A stretch of DNA of 64,000 nt. It comes from Linnemannia schmuckeri (taxonomy: Eukaryota > Mortierellomycota > Mortierellomycetes > Mortierellales > Mortierellaceae). A program made the translations under genes and the position numbers. Location of the stretch: positions 868,001 through 932,000 of the forward strand of contig JANATG010000009.1 of assembly GCA_029449235.1 (NCBI GenBank), in the 5' to 3' direction. The notes below the pieces were generated by a model. The model was not told the origin of the DNA. It saw nothing but the letters and a program-made list of their open reading frames with translations, and did not search any database. Of the stretch, positions 57,092 through 64,000 are shown in pieces; within the stretch, counting starts at the first letter, position 1, and every line of letters begins with the position of its first letter.

Positions 57092-60000
57092 ATGTTCGCC
57101 TCTGCTTCCAACGTAGGCGCAGGCGCGCCGCTGGGATCTGGGTTGGCCCGAGGCACATCGCCATTACAACATACCACCTCCGCAGGCGGAACCAACACCC
57201 CTTCAACAACATACGACAGCCCCCAGTCATCCTCAGCTGCAACCCCACCTTTGGGCGCGACTAAAATCCTCTATGTTCACACCGATCATTTCTCAAGACG
57301 GGACTTTTTGATCGACCCGGCCTTCTTCCCTAATGTCCAGCCAAACGATCTATTCGAGATTTACGATCCAGCTCTCCCAAAGGAAGCCCAAAAGAAACTC
57401 ATCATCCAGTGGACAGGACCTGACAATAACACTCTGCTCAAAGCCCCTGTTCAGGTGTGTCACCTTACGTTCTGCATGGTTGTAATCATTGTGTGAGTCA
57501 ATTTGTTTCTATCAATTTTCTTATCCAAACAGAAAAACGTCTTCAAATAATAGGTGTCGCTGACTCACGGCATTGCCAAAGTGTTCGGCCTGTCACCGCG
57601 TCAGGATGTTATCGTTCAAAGGGTAGGATTGTTAATCTACGCGCTTCATCTCCTCAGCACGGCGATTTGAACAAATAACAAGAAAAAAAAAGCTCTAAAC
57701 GAGTTTTGATTGATAACGTTGCATAGGTAGATCCATCTCAAAACGCCGCCAAGTACGTGGAACTGACATTCAGGGACCAGTACGTTGGACGGAGCGATAT
57801 GTGGCGCTTAAGAACGAGTCTTGTCGGATCTTGCGTGTATGAAAGCAAAAAGATTCTCTACTTGGGATGTATTCGTGCTCAGGTGAAAGAGATCTACGTC
57901 GGCAACCAATCGGTAGGACAAAAAGTTTTTTAATGTGTGTGAAGTGAAGGATGACCATAATGTCAAAGCTATTCAAACTTGACACCTGATTTTGTTTCTA
58001 TGATAATAGGTTCCCAGTGGATACATTTCATCCGACACGAGGATCATCTTTCGCTCGGAGTCTGCAAAATACTTCATCTTTATTCAAATGTCGCGCGAGA
58101 TGTGGGAGTTTGATGAGGACGGCGACATCTTTTTCGAGAGGGTCATTTTCGGATTTTTGCCGCAACTTTTTGCTCGCTGGCGAGGGAAGAGAGACGGCAA
58201 GTCTGAGCTGGAGGCCCCCACAAACCACGTCGTCTCTATTGTCCTCTTTTCAAGGATTTTCTACCAGGAGGAAGAGGAAGCGAGGTTCCGTATTGACGGG
58301 TATCCAGGCGATCAGACAGGACTGCAGCGGGATGATGAAGGACGTTACTACCAAGACTTTTACAAGGTCGTTATCGATTGGGAGGCGCGGACAGACTGGA
58401 CGACCGCCATCATTCCACTCAAGGAAGAGGTCATGCGATACCAGCGCGATATTCTCCTGCGACCAGCCGGGCAGTATTCGATCTTGTCCGGCGAGAACTC
58501 GTTTGCGTTCGAAGGAAACGTTCTTGAGTCGATCAATCTTGCGCTCAACTCACTGGACAAGCACTATGTCGATCGTGATTTGCAGCGGACAGGACTCTCG
58601 ATTGTTATGATCACACCCGGCTCTGGAATGTTTGACGTCGACAAGAGACTACTGCGATTGACGACTGAGAGGATGATTAGCGGTGGAATCGGCCTTGACA
58701 TGATTTGTCTATCCAAGATCCCGGCGCACATTGTCCCTCTGTTCCGATGGAAAGGCCCAGCAGCGGATTCCAACGGACTCACGGCAATGAACCATGGATC
58801 AGGCCATTCACCCTCAAACTTCAGCATGGCCAACAACAACGGCGGCAACTTGATGGTTCGTTCCACCAGTAACTATTCGCGCCCCAACTCTCGCCCACCT
58901 TCCATCAAGGACTCTTCTGTGGAGGCACGGCCAACAACATCGTGGACCCGAGCCTTCAAATCGTCAACCCCCAGCCCAATGCCAGAGGTGCAGCTCGACA
59001 TGTCGGACCCTCTCTACTACGATGCACCGGCGACCTTCCCATCATCTCTCACCAAAACCTACTACATGATGCCACACTGGGTCGACTGCATGTTTTACGT
59101 CAGCTCTCAACGACCCAACACCCAAAAGTTTTATACCCGCTGCAAGATGTACGAGCTACAGATGATGGGCATCATGGAGCATGAGATTTCCAGTATCTCT
59201 ATACCTTATCTCAACGAGAGCTACAACCCACAGTACATCATCCCTTTCGGCAAGCGGCTGAGCTCATCGGACGCTCACAACCTCCGAGCCAATCTCTCCA
59301 AGACTGTCGACTTTGACAAGCACGATGACGACCTCCTCTCCGATTCGAACTCACTTTTGGCGGCGGAGCTAAAGCAACTCAAAGCAGGCTCAGGAACTGC
59401 TAATCGCGGCATGATCAGGGACGCGCTATCGCTTGACAGCATTGAAGGGTCTGCAACACGGAATGGCAACAACACCCGTCGAAATTATGACAACTACGTC
59501 AACGGCGGAACGGCGCACCAATCGATAAGCAACCACCACAGCAAGATGGCCAGCGAGTTGTCTCAGAGTCTGCCCAGAGCCTGGAACACGTCGACCATCG
59601 TACCACCAAGTGCTATCCCTGAGAACCCCATACTACGAGATCTTGCTGGAGCTACACCCAGTCGAGTTTCGTTCTCCCTCAAGAGTGCCAACGGATTTCT
59701 AGAGGAGAGCCGAGCGTCAAAGCAAGCAGAGTACGAGAGTCAGGGCGAGATGAATGGACACCGCGCACATCAGGACGATCCAACCGGTGAACAAGCAAAC
59801 TATGGTCGGACATCCCAACATGGCAACATCGACATCAAGTCTAGATCCGGCCATATTCGCGCGAGCACAGACGATGATCCAGGATTTCTGAGTTCGAGCA
59901 CTGTCAAGCCGATCTATATCTCTCGGAATTACAGGTCGTTACAGGATGAGGCACAATCAGAGCTGTCAGGAGCTGACTCATGCAACACCGGTTCACTCTC

Positions 60001-63000
60001 AAGTGACAAAGGCCACCGGACGTATATTTCAAATCCTGCGGGACCAGGTGGACGAATTATCCAGACGCGCCAGAAATCCAAGCAAACGTACATCAACCCC
60101 TGCAACCCGCCCAAGACTATTATCCGCATGACATCGCACCTGCGGCGCTGGCAGCACGCCTTCCCAAGAGTGCGAGCTCGCTCTGCCTCTCCCAACCTGA
60201 TCAGGAGTGACGTCTATACCGATGGACTTTCGAACACGGAGGCCTGGAGGGGTTTGATGTCACCTGCATCGTTGCCATTGACAACCGATTACTTTCCCAG
60301 CAAGGAGGAGCTACAGGACCTATACTCCGAATATATCCACACGATATCGCTGAGCGAGGACTCTGGTAGCTACGGAGCGAACGATCAACAACGCCGCATC
60401 AAGGCTAAGAACCTCATGAAGGAACTCATCTACCATCGTCTGGCCCAAGGATTCCAGCTCATTGTAGGGAGCAGCTCATCATCCAAGATCAAAAAATCGG
60501 ATTTCACCATCACCAACGGAGACAGGAACGGTGAATCGGATATTACTGCGACTCATGGGAAAGTAACAGAACAGGATTCGGCGGCTTACGAGTTTCCAAG
60601 CAAAGACGCCGACGCCATCAATAGAACGATTTCTACGAGTACTCCCAAGGACAAGGCCTGTTATTTGAGTATGGGTCAGCAGGTTCAGCGACTGTCAATC
60701 GATGCAGCGGACGGAAATGTGGAAGTTAAGCGATACGAGCGACGTCTTGGTTACAAGCCGGAGAACATCAAGTACCAATGCGTCATATGGGCTAAGCAGC
60801 TGTCGGGATACATGCCTCGGGATCTCACATTCGCCTACCCGTCCCTCTCCCAGTACCAGTGGAACTACTTGGACCATCTTGTTTCCGGATACCAGGACGA
60901 GCTTACAGAGGAGCTGATGTACTGGCGAGCTCGGTTTATCTTGATCCCAATGGAGCATGTCGTGACCAACAACCTGACGAACGTTGCAGGAGAGGTTCTC
61001 GACGATGAAGAGATTCGTCTGGCTGGCTTCCAAAAGTTCTTGGACCTTTTCCAGAGAGCACGTTTTGTCGATCCTGATGGCGAGTCGTCCCCAATGTCCT
61101 CCAAGAAGCAGGATATCTCTGTAAAGGTTCAGCTGATTACCTGCAGCTTTGCAGCATGGGCGTTATCCGAGTTGTCAAAGAAGGAGCACGAGAACGGTCA
61201 GTCGTCCACTTCCAATATCCCCACGATCTCAGAATCCGAAAAGCTAAACCGCAACTCCAAGATCCAGGTTATTGCGACGGCGATCCAGAACCCACTGACC
61301 GGGATCAAGCTTCAGGACCGACGATGGCATCTCCGTGTCTACAACAGCGTATTCTTGGGCAATGAGGTTGTCGACTGGCTGATCCATCACTTTGTCGACA
61401 TTGAGACCCGCGAAGAGGCTACGGAATTTGGAAAGAAGCTATTTGACAAGGGCCTGTTCATCCACTGCCTTGGCAAGCACCACTTTATGGACGGGCACTA
61501 CTTTTACCAGTTCTCGGGAGAGTATGCACCATCTGGAAAGCAGACTCGAGGCTGGTTCAGGAACACGACTCAATCACTCACCCGACGGGACGTCGATCTT
61601 GACAAGCTGAGGGACAAGGACAAGGACAAGGACGCAGACCCCTCATCCGAGAAGTTGGCGCGACCTCCTTTGAAGCTGCCTGCCGTGTCTACTGGATCCA
61701 CTACAACCCTAGGATCCGCCTCTGGACTCGTCAACAACACCACTACCACCGGGACCGGCGCCACGACTCAAACCTCAACCAACTCGGTTCCTTCGTTCAG
61801 GGAGCGAATGGAAATGATCCAGAAGATGGCACCACTCAAAAAGGTCGACATGTCCAAGACGATTACCATCGATGTTGACCCCAACAAGCGCAGCGAGCGA
61901 CGAGAAACGGCGATTTTGCACTACGACCTCGCTCACAATATCAAGCATTGCTATCACTTCCAGCTCCATTGGCTCGGGTGCACCGCCCGTCTAATCGAGG
62001 ACATGCTCCAGTCCTGGGGGCGGACAGCCGAGAGATGTGGTCTTCGTCTCATCGAGGCGCCTATCGAGCAAGACTCCCAAGGACGTGCCTTCAATCCTTT
62101 CGAAAGTCCAGTCCCAATCAAGTTGGCTCTGCGTCCACCACCTACCAAGGGCTTTTTCAAGCCAGCTTCGTCATTGGATCCCCTCACAGAGCCCGTTCAA
62201 GTTCCCAAGTTGCATTTCCTGACAGAGTTGGTCAAGTCCCATGGATTTATTCTTGACATGGAATCGGACGAATTGTACCCGCCTGCAGCCCAGCTCAACT
62301 ACTCCTACAAGCGCGCTCCTTACAAAAACATTCAGTACGTTCATCGGTCGGGCGTTGCCTTTATCCAGATCTCGTACAATGGCCCTCACGAGTTCTTCTG
62401 GGTGAACAATCGCCTCTTGACTTCTCACTCCATCCCTGCACCTGATCGAGACCGAGGAGACTGGGATCGACCCAAAACTGGTGGAACCAACAATCAGGAA
62501 GGAGGCAGTGGCGGTGGTGGCGGTGGCGGTTCATCGTCGAGCAAGAACGCGTCTAACCATATTCCCAACCCCGAGGTGCTGAGGAGAAGGTTCACAGCGA
62601 TGTGCGAGGACAAGGAGGAGCTGGCCAAGATCTGGGGAGAAATTTCTAGTCATCTCGAGACCATCTCTGGCATTCAGGATATCTTGGAGGATGTCCCTGA
62701 CGAAAGTGTCGTTGAGCGCGAAGGATTGGCGTGGGTGATGCCTTCGCTTGCGGCGCCAAGACGCAAGTCGGACGCGAACCTTGATGTGGCTATCGATGGC
62801 CTGAACATGCCAGGCGAAGGTGGCAGCGCTAGCACTGATGTCGAAGGTGAACCGCCTGCGGCTCCTGTCAGTGTACCGATCATCCGCATTGACATGGATC
62901 CTGCCTCTCACGAGGAAGATCAGAAGCGAGCCGAGGTTGAGGGAGAAATTGTACCGGAGCCGTCCTCAGAAGTCGAGACACCGCCAGCGGAACTCGAACA

Positions 63001-63175
63001 GCCGCCAAAGAATCAAGTTCAATCTACTCCCGTTGACGTTTCTAGCGACACGATGGAGAGTACTATTGCTGAAAGCGTGCCAGAGACAACCAAGACCGAA
63101 GCGACCAAGCCACCGCCAGAGGCTACTACAGAGACTTCAGGCCAGACACCCACACATACAGAGACGCAAGAGTAG
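57092..63175 (+). CDS. IML1: Iml1/DEPDC5, GATOR1 (SEACIT) subunit (1927 aa)
   Basis: Subunit of the GTPase-activating complex (with Npr2 and Npr3) that turns off Rag GTPases and so TORC1 at the vacuole when amino acids are low. Exons 57092-57454, 57554-57622, 57727-57912 and 58010-63175 give 1928 codons; the last is a single 5.2-kb exon. Landmarks are the N-terminal beta domain (VSLTHGIAKVFGLSPRQDVI, WRLRTSLVGSCVYESKKILY), the SABA/vWA-like region (FIQMSREMWEFDEDGDIFFE, SIVLFSRIFYQ, LSIVMITPGSGMFDVDKRLL, GIGLDMICLSKIPAHIVPLF), the YMMPHWVDCMFY segment, a long disordered insert (about 620-950), the DEP domain at about 1304-1380 (VYNSVFLGNEVVDWLIHHFV, MDGHYFYQF) and the C-terminal domain with HWLGCTARLIEDMLQSWGR. 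The extreme C-terminus is acidic and Pro/Thr-rich. The fungal protein is longer than yeast Iml1 (1584 aa) because of the disordered parts. Confidence 0.96.
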
Positions 63176-63671
63176 ATTATAACAATTAGCAGTAGGTGTA
63201 CGATAGGATAGAAAGTGTAAAGGAGAAAGAAACTGAGCTTGTATTATTTGGTTTGGCCAGAAAGGATGGACGCCCAAGCATCGCATGATGCTCTCATTTC
63301 TCCTGTCTTCTTCAACTGGGCAATGGGAAAAAAATGGAGGCTCCATTGAAATCGATTGAATGATTTGCGATGTTTAGCATGTTTAGTAAGCGCCACCACT
63401 TTTCAGGGGTAAGAGAATCTTTTGTAGATGAAATCAGCCTAGTACGTCTTATTACTTGAAGAGGTTCAATGGTGGTAGTATGGTGTAATCTAAAGGTCTT
63501 AGGAAGAGTATGGGCTAAAAGCCGTACCCTTTTTGACCTAATCTGGTTGGGAGGGGAGCCGATAGGGTGTGCCTGCCTTCCTGGATTGAGAGCCTTTGGG
63601 CAGCAGGGTTTAGAAGAGAAGGAAGAGCCAAGACACAGAGCACAAACACAAACACAAACGCAAATACAAAC

Positions 63672-63705
<34 letters not shown>

Positions 63706-64000
63706 ACGCTGCAAGTTAAAGTAGTTTGGCATGCCACCATTGGTGGGAAGACGAGGCCAACAAAATGCCAGGCAAAAACACCGAAGGGGCGCTGATTAGA
63801 GGGTATAACCAGCAAAATAGAGAAACGAGAAAAAAAGAGCCAGCGAGGGAACGATAAACAGAGCGGGAGTCTGCGCCTTGCTGGCTGTCCACTTTCTATC
63901 TTTTTTTTCCCGTTTTTCTTTTCTCTTTTCTTGCTTTGCCATTCACCCTTCCCTTATCCTTTGGTCCCCATCCCTACCTCCCTCATTCCTCATCCCTTAT
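63176..64000 (+). other. IML1 3' flank and probable leader of a gene beyond the edge
   Basis: No gene is complete here. An A-run of about 29 lies at 63676-63704, after a CAAACACAAACGCAAA-type repeat. From about 63890 to 64000 the + strand is almost pure pyrimidine (TTTTCTCTTTTCTTGC, CCCTACCTCCCTC), the same pattern seen just before starts in this window. I infer a + strand gene beginning past 64000. Confidence 0.45.

Overview
The window is nuclear DNA from a filamentous fungus. An early-diverging lineage of the Mortierellomycota type fits best. The signs are many short GT-AG introns, long pyrimidine-rich leaders, frequent A/T homopolymer runs of 25-40 nt, Asn/Gln-rich proteins, a fungal Zn(II)2Cys6/MHR regulator and a mitochondrial ATP15. 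The lineage is inferred from gene content and style, not from a marker gene. I rebuilt gene models by joining exons by hand. In every spliced model the exon lengths sum to a whole number of codons, which is strong internal support.

Layout. 1-5.2 kb: no convincing gene. 5.2-9.7 kb (+): an unknown Ser/Thr-rich protein, ribosomal protein eL27 (with two odd introns) and a CINP-like protein. 10.0-15.6 kb (+): three tandem paralogues that look like domesticated retroelement Gag-protease genes. Each joins a Cys/His knuckle to a retropepsin-like domain whose catalytic Asp is replaced. The middle copy is a pseudogene. 16.2-23.9 kb: an RBMX2/Ist3-type splicing factor (+) converges on a P4-ATPase lipid flippase (-). 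24-27 kb: repeat-rich gap. 27.2-29.0 kb (-): a membrane-anchored paraoxonase-fold protein lacking most PON catalytic residues. 29-33 kb: gap or leader. 32.9-36.9 kb (+): a Zn2Cys6 regulator with a polyQ tail, converging on a GH63/YMR196W-type glycosidase (-, 37.2-41.3 kb). 42.4-44.5 kb (-): an unknown Arg/Pro/Gly-rich protein, divergent from POL12 (DNA polymerase alpha B subunit, 44.8-47.6 kb). 47.9-56.5 kb: dense housekeeping genes, namely a ZNF706-like zinc finger (-), uL14 (+), SmD2 (-), DAD1/OST2 (+), ATP15 (+) and RAB2 (-). 57.1-63.2 kb (+): IML1/DEPDC5, the GATOR1/SEACIT subunit. The right edge looks like the leader of a further + strand gene.

There is no operon logic. Genes are independent units, often in divergent pairs sharing 230-640 bp of upstream DNA. 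Functions cluster loosely around translation (eL27, uL14, perhaps CINP), splicing (RBMX2, SmD2), membrane traffic (flippase, RAB2) and growth control (IML1).

The part most likely to be undescribed is the Gag-protease-like array at 9.98-15.61 kb. Next are the AT-AC-bounded and GC-AG introns in eL27 and the active-site-stripped paraoxonase homologue.
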